From Acidobacteriota bacterium (lineage in GTDB: Bacteria > Acidobacteriota > Blastocatellia > Pyrinomonadales > Pyrinomonadaceae), in contig JAFDVJ010000004.1 in assembly GCA_018269075.1 (NCBI GenBank), forward strand, positions 124,001-188,000: 64,000 bases of DNA. Direction: 5' to 3'. A program made the position numbers and the translations under genes. Each line of letters opens with the position of its first letter. The stretch's first letter is position 1. Below the pieces are notes generated by a model that was not told the DNA's origin, did no database searches, and was given only the letters and a program-made list of their open reading frames with translations. Below, piece by piece: positions 1 to 9,459 of the stretch.

Positions 1-82
1 CGGCCCGCCGCATTCCGCAATGATTTATAAAACCGCGGTCAAAGAATTGAGGTAAAAGAACCAAAGTCGGTTTAAAAAGCAA

Positions 83-107
83 AAAGGCGAGATCATTTCT
101 CGCCTTT
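83..107 (-). terminator. Intrinsic terminator after tRNA-Lys
   Basis: A 10-bp perfect stem (83-92 with 98-107, 5-nt loop) is followed on the minus strand by a T-run (CTTTTTGCTTTTT). It lies 13 nt beyond the CCA end of the tRNA and so probably ends the tRNA transcript. Confidence 0.8.
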
Positions 108-119
108 CTTGAAATTAAA

Positions 120-195
120 TGGTGATCCGAGAAGGACTCGAACCTTCGACCCAATGGTTAAAAGCCATTTGCTCTACCGACTGAGCTATCGGACC
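120..195 (-). tRNA. tRNA-Lys (anticodon TTT)
   Basis: Read on the minus strand this folds as a complete 76-nt cloverleaf. The 7-bp acceptor stem GGTCCGA/TCGGATC has one G-T pair. The D-arm begins AGCTCAG, the anticodon stem is AATGG/CCATT with loop CTTTTAA (anticodon TTT), and the T-loop is TTCGAGT. The 3' CCA is encoded (120-122). It decodes AAA/AAG lysine codons. Confidence 0.97.
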
Positions 196-301
196 ACGTT
201 TTCAATGCTTCGGGGTTGTGCTTCCCCGAAGCCGAAACAATGATTCTACATATCGCGGTTAAAGTTTGCAAGTCGAAACCTTAAAGTTTTTCCCGCCGCG
301 C

Positions 302-1615
302 TCAACTTTTGAACCAGCCTTCCATCACCGAATCCCGGAGGATGATCGTCTGATCGCGTTCGGGGCCGGTCGAGATGAGGCCGATTTCGACGCCGATCGA
401 GTGCGAGAGAAAATCGACGTAGGCGCGCGCCTTTTCCGGCAGATCGTCGGGATTCGTGATGCCGACCGTGTCTTCCTGCCAGCCCGGCAGCGTTTCGTAG
501 ACGGGTTTGATCCGTTCGAGGTCGTGCGAGACGGCCGGAAACGTGTCGATCCGGCGGCCGTCGATCTCGTAGCCGGTGCAGACTTTGATCTCGGCGAGCG
601 CGTCGAGCACGTCGAGCTTGGTGAGCGCGACCGAGTCGAAGCCGTTGAGCTCGGCGGCGTAGCGCGTCGCGACCGCGTCGAACCAGCCGCAGCGGCGCGG
701 GCGTTTCGTGACCGAGCCGTACTCGTTGCCGCGCTGCCGGATGAGATTCGCCGTCTCTTCCTCGGCGCCGGTCATCTCGGTCGGAAACGGGCCCTCGCCG
801 ACGCGCGTCGCGTAGGTCCGGACGATGCCGAGAACGCCGGTGATGTGATGCGGCGGGATGCCCGCGCCGACGGCCGCGCCGCCGGCGGTCGGGTTCGACG
901 AGGTGACGTACGGGTACGTGCCGTGATCGACGTCGAGCAGCGTCGCCTGCGCGCCTTCGAGCAGGATCTTTTTATTCTGTTTTTTAGATTCGGCGAGAAA
1001 ATGCGAAGTTTCGGCGACGAACGGCCGGAGCCGCTCGACGAGCAGGCTGATCTCGTCGAAAATCTCGTCGGCGCGGAGCGGCGGCCGGCCGTAGAGGACG
1101 ATGATCCGGTTCGCTTCCTCTAAATTACGCTCGATCCGCAGCCGGAGCAGCTCCGGCACGAGCGCGTCGGCGACCCGAATCCCGCGCCGTCCTGCTTTGT
1201 CCTCGTAGGCCGGGCCGATGCCGCGCAGGGTCGTGCCGATCTTTTCGTTGCCGAGACGTTCCTCGCTCGTATGATCGAGCGCCCGGTGATACGGCATAAT
1301 CAGATGCGCGCGGCTCGAAACCTTGAGCCGTTCGGGCGTGATCGCGATGCCCTGCGACGTCATCTGATCGACTTCCTCGAAAAACGCCTTCGGATCGATG
1401 ACCATTCCGTTACCCAGTACGCAGGTCTTGTCGGCGTGGATGATGCCCGACGGCAGCAGCCGCAAAACGAACGCCCGGTCGCCGACGTAAACCGAATGCC
1501 CGGCGTTATGCCCGCCCTGGTAGCGCGCGACGACGTCGAACCGGTCGGCGAGCAGATCGACGACCTTCCCCTTCCCCTCGTCGCCCCACTGGGCGCCGAT
1601 AATCACGATAATCAT
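302..1615 (-). CDS. purA: Adenylosuccinate synthase
   Basis: PurA uses GTP to join IMP and aspartate into adenylosuccinate, the first committed step from IMP to AMP, in the cytoplasm. The 437-residue length is normal for the family. The N-terminus carries the phosphate loop GDEGKGK (residues 11-17) with the catalytic Asp12, and NAGHS with the catalytic His40, so this ATG is well supported although only a weak purine stretch precedes it. The C-terminal nucleotide-binding region (TKLDVLD) is present. It is transcribed towards the tRNA. A repeat hairpin begins 10 nt upstream of its start and separates it from the GNAT gene. Confidence 0.96.
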   Translation of the reverse strand: MIIVIIGAQWGDEGKGKVVDLLADRFDVVARYQGGHNAGHSVYVGDRAFVLRLLPSGIIHADKTCVLGNGMVIDPKAFFEEVDQMTSQGIAITPERLKVSSRAHLIMPYHRALDHTSEERLGNEKIGTTLRGIGPAYEDKAGRRGIRVADALVPELLRLRIERNLEEANRIIVLYGRPPLRADEIFDEISLLVERLRPFVAETSHFLAESKKQNKKILLEGAQATLLDVDHGTYPYVTSSNPTAGGAAVGAGIPPHHITGVLGIVRTYATRVGEGPFPTEMTGAEEETANLIRQRGNEYGSVTKRPRRCGWFDAVATRYAAELNGFDSVALTKLDVLDALAEIKVCTGYEIDGRRIDTFPAVSHDLERIKPVYETLPGWQEDTVGITNPDDLPEKARAYVDFLSHSIGVEIGLISTGPERDQTIILRDSVMEGWFKS

Positions 1616-1624
1616 AATTTTCTT

Positions 1625-1694
1625 TAGTGGAGAGTGGAGAGTGGAGAGTCAAAGGAAAAATCCTTAACTCTTTACTCTCCACTCTCCACTCTCC
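1625..1694. repeat. Inverted tandem repeat (CTCCACTCT unit)
   Basis: Three copies of a 9-nt GTGGAGAGT-type unit (1625-1650) face their reverse complements (1664-1694) across a short spacer that itself contains an AAGGA/TCCTT hairpin. The right arm supplies the last codons and the stop of the upstream GNAT gene. The left arm ends 10 nt before the purA start. As RNA it would form a long stem, plausibly a terminator or processing site. Confidence 0.85.
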
Positions 1695-2229
1695 AATCTT
1701 TCAAAAGCATTGAATAAACGACGAGATCGACCCAGCGGTCGTGGAGCCAGCTCGCTTCGCGTGCGGTGCCTTCGCGGGTGAAACCCAGTCGTTCCGGGAT
1801 CGCGCGGCTTTTCAGATTGCCGGGCGCGCAGCGGATGACGATCCGGTTCATCTCCATTTCGTCGAACGCGAAATCGATCAGCCGTTCGACCGCCCGCGTC
1901 ATCAGCCCGCGGCCGGTCGCGCTTTCGATCAGCCAGTAACCGATTTCGAGCTTCCGGGCCTTGCGGTCGATGTTGACGAAGCCGGTCCCGCCGACGATCT
2001 CGCCCCGGTAAACCAACTGCATTCCGACCTCGTCGCCGTCGTCGAATCGCATAAACGTCCGCCGGTAAAATTCGCGGATCTCGTCGGCCGTCAGCCCTTC
2101 CGTCACCCACGGCATCCATTCGCGGAGATGGTCGTAATTTTCCGTTATGATCTCGTAAGCCCGCCGCGCGGACTTTTCGGTCGGCAGCGCGAGTTCGAGT
2201 TCGTCGTCGATTTTGAGGCTGAACATCAT
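1672..2229 (-). CDS. GNAT N-acetyltransferase, RimJ/RimL type
   Basis: A 185-residue acetyltransferase expected to transfer acetyl from acetyl-CoA to an amine or a protein N-terminus. Visible hallmarks are the acetyl-CoA loop region GRGLMTRAVERLIDFAF and the following NRIVIRCAPGNLKSR...LGF, typical of RimJ/RimL (Acetyltransf_3) members. I start it at the ATG giving MMFSLKIDDELEL; the open frame continues upstream to 2310, but that extension is only repeat sequence. The last residues (WRVESGE) and the stop also lie in the 9-nt repeat, so the original C-terminus may have been altered by repeat insertion. The substrate cannot be told from sequence. Confidence 0.85.
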   Translation of the reverse strand: MMFSLKIDDELELALPTEKSARRAYEIITENYDHLREWMPWVTEGLTADEIREFYRRTFMRFDDGDEVGMQLVYRGEIVGGTGFVNIDRKARKLEIGYWLIESATGRGLMTRAVERLIDFAFDEMEMNRIVIRCAPGNLKSRAIPERLGFTREGTAREASWLHDRWVDLVVYSMLLKDWRVESGE

Positions 2230-2312
2230 TTTGATTTTTGGTCTTTGATCTTTGGTCTTCGGTCTTTGAAAGCCTAAATCAAAGGTCGAAGACCAAAGAC
2301 CGAAGATCAAAG
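2230..2312. repeat. Inverted repeat (GATCTTTGGTCTT family)
   Basis: Imperfect copies of a TTTGGTCTTTGATC-like unit (2230-2269) face inverted copies (2279-2312) across a 9-nt loop. The element fills the whole gap between the glgA stop (2314-2316) and the GNAT start. Related copies occur at 22804-22841. Confidence 0.85.
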
Positions 2313-2313
2313 T

Positions 2314-3735
2314 TTATGAAACCGTCCGCCGGTAAAGCTCGACGTATTTGCGGGCGGCGTTTTCCCACGAATTGTCGATCGTCATCCCGTTCCACTGAAG
2401 CTTGCGCCACGCGTCTTTGTCGTAATAGGCGAAGAGCGCCTCGTAGATCTTTTCGAGAAATTTGTCGGGACTGTATTCGCGAAACTTGAAACCGTTGCCC
2501 GTCCCGCTGACGGCGTCGAAGTTCTCGACCGTGTCGTCGAGTCCGCCGACCGCCCGGACGACCGGGATCGTTCCGTAGCGCAGCGAGTACATCTGGTTCA
2601 GGCCGCACGGCTCGAACTTCGACGGCATCATAAAGACGTCGGCGCCGGCCTCGATCCGGTGCGCGAGGCTCTCGTTGTAGCCCCGGAAAACGCCGACCTG
2701 CCGCGGCGCGTAATCACGCAGCTTCTGCCAGAAATTCTCGTACTGCCGCTCGCCCGACCCGAGCGAAACTATATACGCGCCGGTCGCGAGGATGTCGCCG
2801 GCGACGGCCATCATCAGATCGATGCCCTTCTGCGCGGTCAGCCGCGTGATGTTCGCGAAGATCGGCCGGTCGAGATCGACCGGCAGGCTGAACTGCTCCA
2901 GCAGCTGCCGCTTGCATTCGCGCTTGCCCGAGAGATCGAGCGCGTTGTAATGCGCGCCCAATTCACGGTCGGTTTCCGGGTTCCAGATGTCGAAATCGAC
3001 GCCGTTGACGATGCCGTAAAGCCGGTCGCTCCGCTCGCGCAGGAGCCAGTCGAGCCCGTAACCGTTCGCCGGCGTCTGCATCTCGTAGCCGTAGGTCCGC
3101 GAGACGGTCGAGAGCATATCGGAAACCGCCAGACCGGCCTTCATCGCCGAGGCGTAACCGTTGAAGGCGAACGCGTTGCGCTCGAAATCCGACGAAAAGC
3201 CGAACTTCCACAGCTCGCCCAGATCGAAACCGCCCTGATAGGCGAGATTATGGATCGAGAAAACCGTCCGGGTATCGCGCCAGTACGAATCCCAGAACCT
3301 TAAATGCGCGAGCTCGACCGCCGCGAAGCCGCAGTGCCAGTCGTTGAGATGGACGATGTCGGGCGGCGCGCCCAAACGTTTGATGAGCGCGAGCGCGGCG
3401 TGGTTGAAAAAGGCGAAGCGCTCGTAGTCCTCGACGTAGCCGTAGATCGAATCGCGGTGAAAATACGACGGCGCGTCGATCAGAAACGTCGGCGAGCCGT
3501 TGGCCTCCGAATAAAAAGCCTTCGCCGGATACCGCCCGCCGCGCCATTCGACGTCGAGGTCGTGGACGGCCGTGTGCCAGAGATACTCGCCCCTCGTCTG
3601 CCAGTAGCAGGGCGTGATCAGAAAGGCGTCCTCGCCGACCGCCCGGAGCGCTTTCGGCAGCGCGCCGGCGACGTCGCCGAGCCCGCCCGTCTTCGAATAT
3701 GGAACTGCTTCCGCAGAAAGAACCGCAACTCGCAA
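2314..3735 (-). CDS. glgA: Glycogen synthase (ADP-glucose type)
   Basis: A GT5 starch/glycogen synthase that adds glucose from ADP-glucose to growing alpha-1,4-glucan. The ADP-glucose loop KTGGLGD is at residues 15-21. The C-terminal GT-B half has FEPCGLNQMYSLRYGTIP and the following VGGLDDTV motif. Length 473 is normal. The start is TTG: an AGGA ribosome site lies 8 nt before it, and the family N-terminus (MRVAVLSAEAVPYSK) begins exactly here. No other glg gene is in the window. Downstream, a repeat hairpin leads directly into the GNAT gene. Confidence 0.95.
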   Translation of the reverse strand: MRVAVLSAEAVPYSKTGGLGDVAGALPKALRAVGEDAFLITPCYWQTRGEYLWHTAVHDLDVEWRGGRYPAKAFYSEANGSPTFLIDAPSYFHRDSIYGYVEDYERFAFFNHAALALIKRLGAPPDIVHLNDWHCGFAAVELAHLRFWDSYWRDTRTVFSIHNLAYQGGFDLGELWKFGFSSDFERNAFAFNGYASAMKAGLAVSDMLSTVSRTYGYEMQTPANGYGLDWLLRERSDRLYGIVNGVDFDIWNPETDRELGAHYNALDLSGKRECKRQLLEQFSLPVDLDRPIFANITRLTAQKGIDLMMAVAGDILATGAYIVSLGSGERQYENFWQKLRDYAPRQVGVFRGYNESLAHRIEAGADVFMMPSKFEPCGLNQMYSLRYGTIPVVRAVGGLDDTVENFDAVSGTGNGFKFREYSPDKFLEKIYEALFAYYDKDAWRKLQWNGMTIDNSWENAARKYVELYRRTVS

Positions 3736-4158
3736 GTTATTTATCCTAAAAAAGAAGTTGTAAAACCGTAGTTTATGTTATCAAGACTCGGGCGGGTTCG
3801 TCCATTTGGAGTTCGATCTTTGATTTTCGGTCTCACCGGCGGCCGCCGCGATGGCCGTCGAACCGCCGATTTACGGTCGACGCCGTTCTTTTTCCGGAAA
3901 TTTCGTCCGCCGCCGCTCTTCGGCGGTCAAAATTCGATTCCCTGCTTTTCACATCTGCCTTTTCACGATTAAAATAACAGGAAAAGGTTTTTTCGGTTCA
4001 TTTCTCAAGCGTCCGTTCCCCGTCCTAAACATATCTTTACCCGGACGGGAATGATGAAAATTATTTTGAAAAACGGCTTTCCGTAGAAGAAAAGGCCGCC
4101 GGGTTCGCGGGTCTTTTTCGACGGTCTTTCCGCGCCCGAATAACAAGGAGCAATTTTG
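3736..4158. other. Divergent intergenic region, glgA / CocE hydrolase
   Basis: 423 nt with no convincing gene. It must hold the promoters for glgA (left) and the CocE-acylase pair (right), but I find no clear -35/-10 pair. A partly paired hairpin (4015-4025 with 43-52) is present. The CocE gene has a good ribosome site, AAGGAG, at 4145-4150. Confidence 0.5.
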
Positions 4159-6114
4159 ATGTGTAAATACATTTTAACGAGATTCATCTTTCTGATCGCC
4201 GCCCTGGTCGTTCTGTCATCGAACGCGCCGGCCCAGAACCGGCCGGTTCCGGATCAGGAATTGATCGCCAAACGCAACGAGATCGAACGGCAGCTCGAAG
4301 AGATCGCCGTCATCGACCGCAAGGTGATGGTTCCGATGCGCGACGGCAAGCGGATGGCGGCCGACATCTACCGGCCGAAGGACGACACGAAAAAATACCC
4401 GATCATCTTTTCGCGGACGCCCTACAACTTCAATTTCTGGGACGTCCGGCTCGGCGCGCCGCGCGATATGACGACGATCCTCGAAGCCGTCCGGCGCGGC
4501 TACGCCTACGTCGTGATGAACGAGCGCGGGCATTTCTTCTCCGAGGGAAATTACGACATCCTCGGCGCGCCGGTCACCGACGGCGACGACGCGATCAAAT
4601 GGCTGACGGCGCAGTCGTGGTCGAACCAAAAGCTCGGGACGATCGGCTGCTCGTCGACGGCCGAATGGCAGCCGGCGGTCGCCGCGCTCGGCAATCCGAA
4701 CTTCACGACGATGATCGTTCAGGGCTTCGGCGCCGGCATCGGCCGCGTCGGCCCCTATTACGAGCAGGGCAACTGGTATCGCGGCGGCGCCGTCCAGATG
4801 CTCTTTATCGCGTGGCTCTACGGCGAGCAGAACCAGGTCCGGCCGATGTTTCCGGCCGGCACGTCGCAGGAAGAGCTGATCCGCGCCTCGAAATCATTCG
4901 ACCTCGCACAGCAGCCGCCGCCGGTCGACTGGTCGAAGGCGCTCCGGCATCTGCCCGAACAGGACATCATCAAAGCGGTCGACGGCCCGCGCGGCATTTT
5001 CGCCGACGAGATGCCCGTCCCGACCGGCGGCGCGATGATCCGCCGGACGCCGAACGATCCGGCGTGGTATCGCGGGGGATTGTGGCACGACGACAAAAAG
5101 ATCAACATCCCGGGCTTCTGGTTTATGTCGTGGTACGACGTCTCGGTCGGGCCGAATCTCGCGGCCTACAACCGCGTCCGTCAAACCGCCGATAAAGACA
5201 TCGCCGACAAACAGTACGCGGTCATCGCGCCGACGCTCCACTGCAGCTACACGCGCGCGACCGAGAACACCGTCGTCGGCGAGCGTTCGATGGGCGACGC
5301 GCGGCTCGACTACACCGCGCTGACCTACGGCTGGTTCGACTACTTCCTCAAGGGCGAGAAGAACGACGTCCTGAAAATGCCGAAGGTCCGGTATTTCACG
5401 ATGGGCAGCAACAAATGGCAGACGGCCGAATCGTTCCCGCCGGCCGGCGCGCAGAAAATGACGTTTTATCTCGCGAGCGGCGGCAAGGCGAATTCCTTGA
5501 ACGGCGACGGCGCGCTCGCGGCGACCCCGCCCGAGGCCAATCAGCCCGACGCTTTCGATTACGATCCGCTGAACCCGGTGCCGTCCTACGGCGGCAACGT
5601 CTGCTGCACCGGCAACGCGGTCGCCGGCGGATCGTTCGACCAGCGCAAGATGGAGGAGCGGCCCGACATTCTCGTCTACAGCACCGAGCCCTTGAAGGAA
5701 GGCGTCGAGCTGACCGGTTCGATCGACGTCACGCTCTATGTCTCGTCGGACGCGAAGGACACGGATTTCACGGTGAAATTGATCGACGTCGACGAACAGG
5801 GCCGCGCGTATAATCTCGACGAGACGATCCAGCGGATGCGCTACCGCGACGGCTACGACAAACCGCTCGTCTGGATGGAGCCCGGCAAGGTTTACAAGTT
5901 CAGTTTTCAGCCGATGACGACGAGCAACTACTTCGCGCCCGGCCACCGCATCCGGATCGAGATTTCGAGCAGCAATTTTCCGCGTTTCGACCGTAATCTG
6001 AACACCGGCGGCAACAACTACGACGAAACCAAAGGCGTCGTCGCTCACAACCAGGTGCATCATTCCAAACAGTATCCGGCCGCCGTCACGATCACGGTCG
6101 TCAAAAACAAATAA
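4159..6114 (+). CDS. Secreted CocE/NonD family hydrolase
   Basis: A 651-residue alpha/beta-hydrolase of the cocaine-esterase/X-Pro dipeptidyl-peptidase S15 superfamily with the usual C-terminal jelly-roll (PepX_C). The hydrophobic leader [21 protein letters not shown] ending near APAQ is a signal peptide, so it acts outside the cytoplasm. The start is the ATG 8 nt after AAGGAG; an in-frame TTG one codon earlier is less likely. Likely triad: Ser165 (GCSSTA, a departure from the usual GxSYxG), Asp327 (WYD) and His361 (LHCS). It is followed after 2 nt by an Ntn acylase, so the pair is probably co-translated. The substrate (peptide, ester or amide) is unknown. A paralogue with canonical motifs lies at 16093-18027. 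Confidence 0.88.
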   Translation: MCKYILTRFIFLIAALVVLSSNAPAQNRPVPDQELIAKRNEIERQLEEIAVIDRKVMVPMRDGKRMAADIYRPKDDTKKYPIIFSRTPYNFNFWDVRLGAPRDMTTILEAVRRGYAYVVMNERGHFFSEGNYDILGAPVTDGDDAIKWLTAQSWSNQKLGTIGCSSTAEWQPAVAALGNPNFTTMIVQGFGAGIGRVGPYYEQGNWYRGGAVQMLFIAWLYGEQNQVRPMFPAGTSQEELIRASKSFDLAQQPPPVDWSKALRHLPEQDIIKAVDGPRGIFADEMPVPTGGAMIRRTPNDPAWYRGGLWHDDKKINIPGFWFMSWYDVSVGPNLAAYNRVRQTADKDIADKQYAVIAPTLHCSYTRATENTVVGERSMGDARLDYTALTYGWFDYFLKGEKNDVLKMPKVRYFTMGSNKWQTAESFPPAGAQKMTFYLASGGKANSLNGDGALAATPPEANQPDAFDYDPLNPVPSYGGNVCCTGNAVAGGSFDQRKMEERPDILVYSTEPLKEGVELTGSIDVTLYVSSDAKDTDFTVKLIDVDEQGRAYNLDETIQRMRYRDGYDKPLVWMEPGKVYKFSFQPMTTSNYFAPGHRIRIEISSSNFPRFDRNLNTGGNNYDETKGVVAHNQVHHSKQYPAAVTITVVKNK

Positions 6115-6116
6115 TT

Positions 6117-8300
6117 ATGAATCGGAGCCCTGCAATTTCCCCCCGACTTAATTTTCTGGTGGTCCTGATTTCCCTGCTGGCCTGGCTGCCGGCGACAGCC
6201 GCCGACCGAACGGAAGCGGCCCGCTGGGAGCAGCAGGCCGCAAATGTCTCGATCGTCCGCGACGACTGGGGCATCGCCCACGTCACCGGCAAGACCGACG
6301 CCGACGCCGTCTTCGGGATGCTCTACGCGCAGGCCGAAGACGATTTCAACCGGATCGAGACCAATTATCTGAACGCGCTCGGCCGGCTCGCCGAGGCCGA
6401 GGGCGAAGCGGCCGTCTGGAGCGATCTGCGGATGAAGATGTTCGTCGACCCGGTCGATCTCAAAAAGAAGTTCGCCGCGAGTCCCGCCCGGCTGCGGAAA
6501 CTGATGACCGCGTGGGCCGACGGGCTGAACTATTACCTTCTCAAACACCCGGAAACCCGACCGCGGGTCATCACGCGTTTCGAGCCGTGGATGGCGCTTT
6601 CGTTCACCGAGGGCAGCATCGGCGGCGACATCGAAAGCATCAACCTCGCCCAGCTCCAGTCGTTCTACGGCGAGCGGCCGGTCGTGAGCCTTGCCGAACC
6701 GGATTTTCCGCCCGAGCCGCAGGGCTCGAACGGGATCGCGATCGCCCCGAAAAACACGACCGCCGGCCGGGCGCTGCTGCTGATCAACCCGCACACCTCG
6801 TTTTTCTTCCGGTCGGAGATGCAGGTCACGAGCGGCGAGGGCCTCAACGCCTACGGGGCCGCGACGTGGGGCCAGATCTTCATTTATCAGGGCTTCAACG
6901 AGCGCGTCGGCTGGATGCACACGTCGAGCGCCGCCGACGCGATCGATGAATGGCGCGAGACGATCACGAAAAAAGGCGACCGCTATTTCTACAAATACGG
7001 CCGCGGGGAACGACCCGTGCAGTCATCGACGATCAGAGTGCCCTACAAAACGCCGACCGGAACGGCCGAACGCGCGTTTACCGTCTACCGGACGCATCAC
7101 GGCCCGGTCGTCCGGCGCGGCGGCAAGCCTGACGAATGGATCACCGTCGGCTTGATGAACGAACCGGTGAAGGCGCTGACGCAGTCGTTTACCCGCACCA
7201 AAGCAAGGAATTACAAGGAGTTCCGGCAGTCGTTCGAGCTTCATACCAACTCGTCGAACAACACTATCTACGCCGACTCCGACGGCAACATCGCCTATTT
7301 TCACGCCAATTTCATCCCGCGCCGCAACCCGAAATTCGACTGGACCGAGCCGGTCGACGGCAGCGATCCCGAAACCGACTGGCGCGGACTGCTGACGTTC
7401 GACGAATCGCCGAACCTGCTCAACCCGGCGACCGGCTGGGTCTACAACAGCAACAACTCGCCGTGGTCGGCGGCCGGCCCGAACAGTCTGAAACAGGCCG
7501 ATTTTCCGAGATACGTCGACAACGGGATCGAGTCGGCGCGCGGCCTGCACGCGATCCGGGTGCTCGAAAACCGCCGCGACTTTACGCCCGACAGACTCCG
7601 CGACGCCGCTTACGACAGCTATCTGCCGTGGTTCGAAAAGACCGTCCCGGCGCTCGTCAAAGCGTGGGACGAGCTGCCCGAAACCGACCCCTCGAAGGCC
7701 GGCCTGCGGGAGCAGATCGGCGTCCTGCGCGCGTGGGATCTGCGCTGGTCGACCGATTCGGCGGCGACTTCGCTCGCCGTCTTCTGGGCGCTCGAGATTT
7801 TACGGACGGTCGGCCGGAGCCGCGACATTCCGTCGCAGGACATCGTCGCCGCGAAGGCCTCGCCGGCCCGGATGCTCGACGCGCTCTCGCGCGCGTCCGA
7901 ACGGCTCGCGGCCGATTTCGGCAACTGGCGGACGCCGTGGGGCGAGATCAACCGGTTTCAGCGGCTGTCCGGCGACATCGTCCAACCGTTCAGCGACGCC
8001 GGGCCGAGCCTGCCGGTCGGCTTTACGTCCGGCAACTGGGGCTCGCTCGCCTCGTTCGGGGCGATGCCGACCCGCGCCACGAAAAAATGGTACGGGACGA
8101 ACGGCAACAGCTTCGTCGCCGTCGTCGAGTTCGGGAAAAAGGTCCGCGCCCGCGCGGTCACCGCGGGCGGCGAAAGCGGCGACCCGAAATCGAAGCATTT
8201 CAACGATCAGGCCGCGCGCTACACGACCGGCAATCTGCGCGACGTCTATTTTTACCCGGAGGATCTAAAGAACCATATCGAAAGCCGGTACAAACCGTAA
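6117..8300 (+). CDS. Secreted penicillin-acylase family Ntn hydrolase
   Basis: 727 residues with a leader (MNRSPAISPRLNFLVVLISLL...ATAA), then the alpha-subunit pattern VSIVRDDWGIAHVTGKTDADAVFGMLYAQAEDDF, and the autoprocessing point before Ser204 in QGSNGIA, which would become the N-terminal nucleophile of the beta subunit. This layout matches PvdQ/aculeacin-type acylases, which cleave amide bonds in acyl-homoserine lactones, lipopeptides or beta-lactams in the periplasm. The canonical SNxW tryptophan is replaced (SNGIA). The gene starts 2 nt after the CocE stop without its own ribosome site, suggesting translational coupling. Quorum-quenching or antibiotic cleavage is possible but is inference only. 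Confidence 0.88.
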   Translation: MNRSPAISPRLNFLVVLISLLAWLPATAADRTEAARWEQQAANVSIVRDDWGIAHVTGKTDADAVFGMLYAQAEDDFNRIETNYLNALGRLAEAEGEAAVWSDLRMKMFVDPVDLKKKFAASPARLRKLMTAWADGLNYYLLKHPETRPRVITRFEPWMALSFTEGSIGGDIESINLAQLQSFYGERPVVSLAEPDFPPEPQGSNGIAIAPKNTTAGRALLLINPHTSFFFRSEMQVTSGEGLNAYGAATWGQIFIYQGFNERVGWMHTSSAADAIDEWRETITKKGDRYFYKYGRGERPVQSSTIRVPYKTPTGTAERAFTVYRTHHGPVVRRGGKPDEWITVGLMNEPVKALTQSFTRTKARNYKEFRQSFELHTNSSNNTIYADSDGNIAYFHANFIPRRNPKFDWTEPVDGSDPETDWRGLLTFDESPNLLNPATGWVYNSNNSPWSAAGPNSLKQADFPRYVDNGIESARGLHAIRVLENRRDFTPDRLRDAAYDSYLPWFEKTVPALVKAWDELPETDPSKAGLREQIGVLRAWDLRWSTDSAATSLAVFWALEILRTVGRSRDIPSQDIVAAKASPARMLDALSRASERLAADFGNWRTPWGEINRFQRLSGDIVQPFSDAGPSLPVGFTSGNWGSLASFGAMPTRATKKWYGTNGNSFVAVVEFGKKVRARAVTAGGESGDPKSKHFNDQAARYTTGNLRDVYFYPEDLKNHIESRYKP

Positions 8301-8389
8301 ATCGACGATCAAAGCCCGTCGTTTCATTGACTTACTTTCGGAAACAGGATAAACAGTTTATACTGCGCTTTCACTTATAGATTTTTCAA

Positions 8390-9361
8390 ATGAATAATTC
8401 AACCGAAAACGTCAACGCCGCGCTGCCGCTGGTCATCGTCAACCCGAAATCGGCGGGCGGCGCGACCAAATCGCGGTGGGCCGAGACGGCGGCCGATTTC
8501 CGCGCGCATTTCGGACCGTTTCAGGTCGCCTTCACGAAAAAACAGGGCGACGGCGCGGCGCTCGCGCAGCGCGGCGCGGCGCAGGGCCGCCGGATGATCA
8601 TCGCCTGCGGCGGCGACGGGACGATCAACGAGGTCGCCAACGGCATTCTCGAATCGGGTGCGGACATCGAATTCGGCGTCCTGCCGTCAGGGACCGGCGG
8701 CGATTTCCGGCGAACGCTCGGGATGCCGAACGAAACGCGCGCGGCCGGCGCGGCGCTGCGCGGCGGCGTCACCAAACGAATCGACGTCGGGAAAGTCACC
8801 TTTATCGATCACCACGGCGCTGAAGCGTCGCGCTATTTTCTGAACGTCGCCTCGTTCGGGCTCTCGGCGGCGATCATCGAGCGCGTCAAATCGTCGAACA
8901 TCGTCGGCTGGATCCCGCACGACGTCCTGCGCGGCAAAACGAATTTCGCGCTCTCGACGCTGCAGGAGGTTTTGGGTCTGAACTTCGACACGGTCCGCGT
9001 CAGATTCGACGACGGCGAGGCGAAACCATTGAACACGATCAATTTCTGCGTCTGCAACTCGCGCTTTTTCGGCGGCGGGATGAAGATCGCGCCCGACGCC
9101 GTGATCAACGACGGATTTTTCGACATCGTCAACATCGGCGACATCAAGACCGTCAAGATCCTTTTGAACGCCTACAAACTTTACGGCGGCTCGCACTTGA
9201 GCCTGAAAGAGGTCAAGGCGACGCTCGCCCGCAAAGTCGAGGTCTCGCCGATGAACGACGAGGAAATCCATATCGAGGTCGACGGCGAGCTGCCCGGCCG
9301 GCTGCCGGCCCGTTTTGAAATCATCCCCGAAGCATTGAAAGTCCGCGTCCCGAAGCCCTGA
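8390..9361 (+). CDS. Diacylglycerol/sphingosine-kinase-like lipid kinase
   Basis: 323 residues of the YegS/BmrU/DgkB lipid kinase family, which phosphorylates diacylglycerol or a related lipid at the inner membrane. The ATP-site motif GGDGTINEVANG and the following LPSGTGGDFRR (usually GTxNDFA) are clear, and the C-terminal beta domain has the expected NGDGE-like segment (EVDGELPG). A good -10 (TATACT, 8359-8364) precedes the ATG, but the TTGACT at 8327 is 26 nt away from it, so the -35 is uncertain. The next gene, a fused acyl ligase/acyltransferase, could share a phospholipid-recycling role, though a repeat hairpin lies between them. Confidence 0.88.
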   Translation: MNNSTENVNAALPLVIVNPKSAGGATKSRWAETAADFRAHFGPFQVAFTKKQGDGAALAQRGAAQGRRMIIACGGDGTINEVANGILESGADIEFGVLPSGTGGDFRRTLGMPNETRAAGAALRGGVTKRIDVGKVTFIDHHGAEASRYFLNVASFGLSAAIIERVKSSNIVGWIPHDVLRGKTNFALSTLQEVLGLNFDTVRVRFDDGEAKPLNTINFCVCNSRFFGGGMKIAPDAVINDGFFDIVNIGDIKTVKILLNAYKLYGGSHLSLKEVKATLARKVEVSPMNDEEIHIEVDGELPGRLPARFEIIPEALKVRVPKP

Positions 9362-9363
9362 TT

Positions 9364-9446
9364 TAACGCGGAGGCGCAAAGACGCCAAAACGCAAAGTTA
9401 AAGAAATATCTATTTTGCGTCTTTGCGCCTCCGTGTCTTTGCGTTA
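9364..9446. repeat. Inverted repeat (ACGCAAAGACGC family)
   Basis: The left arm (9364-9397) and right arm (9413-9446) are imperfect inverted copies of an AACGCAAAGACGC-type unit with a 15-nt AT-rich loop. It starts 2 nt after the lipid kinase stop and ends 13 nt before the next start. Related copies occur at 18220-18316, 61916-61962 and 63967-64000. Confidence 0.85.
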
Positions 9447-9459
9447 GAAGAGATAACTT

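Noticed and set aside
302-1123. Plus-strand frame opposite purA
   Set aside because: Codon-shadow of a clearly real gene on the other strand.
2230-2310. N-terminal extension of the GNAT acetyltransferase
   Set aside because: It translates the GATCTTTGGTC repeat and is not protein-like; an ATG follows at 2229.
8327-8364. TTGACT plus TATACT as a promoter of the lipid kinase
   Set aside because: The 26-nt spacer is too long for a sigma70 promoter; only the -10 may be real.
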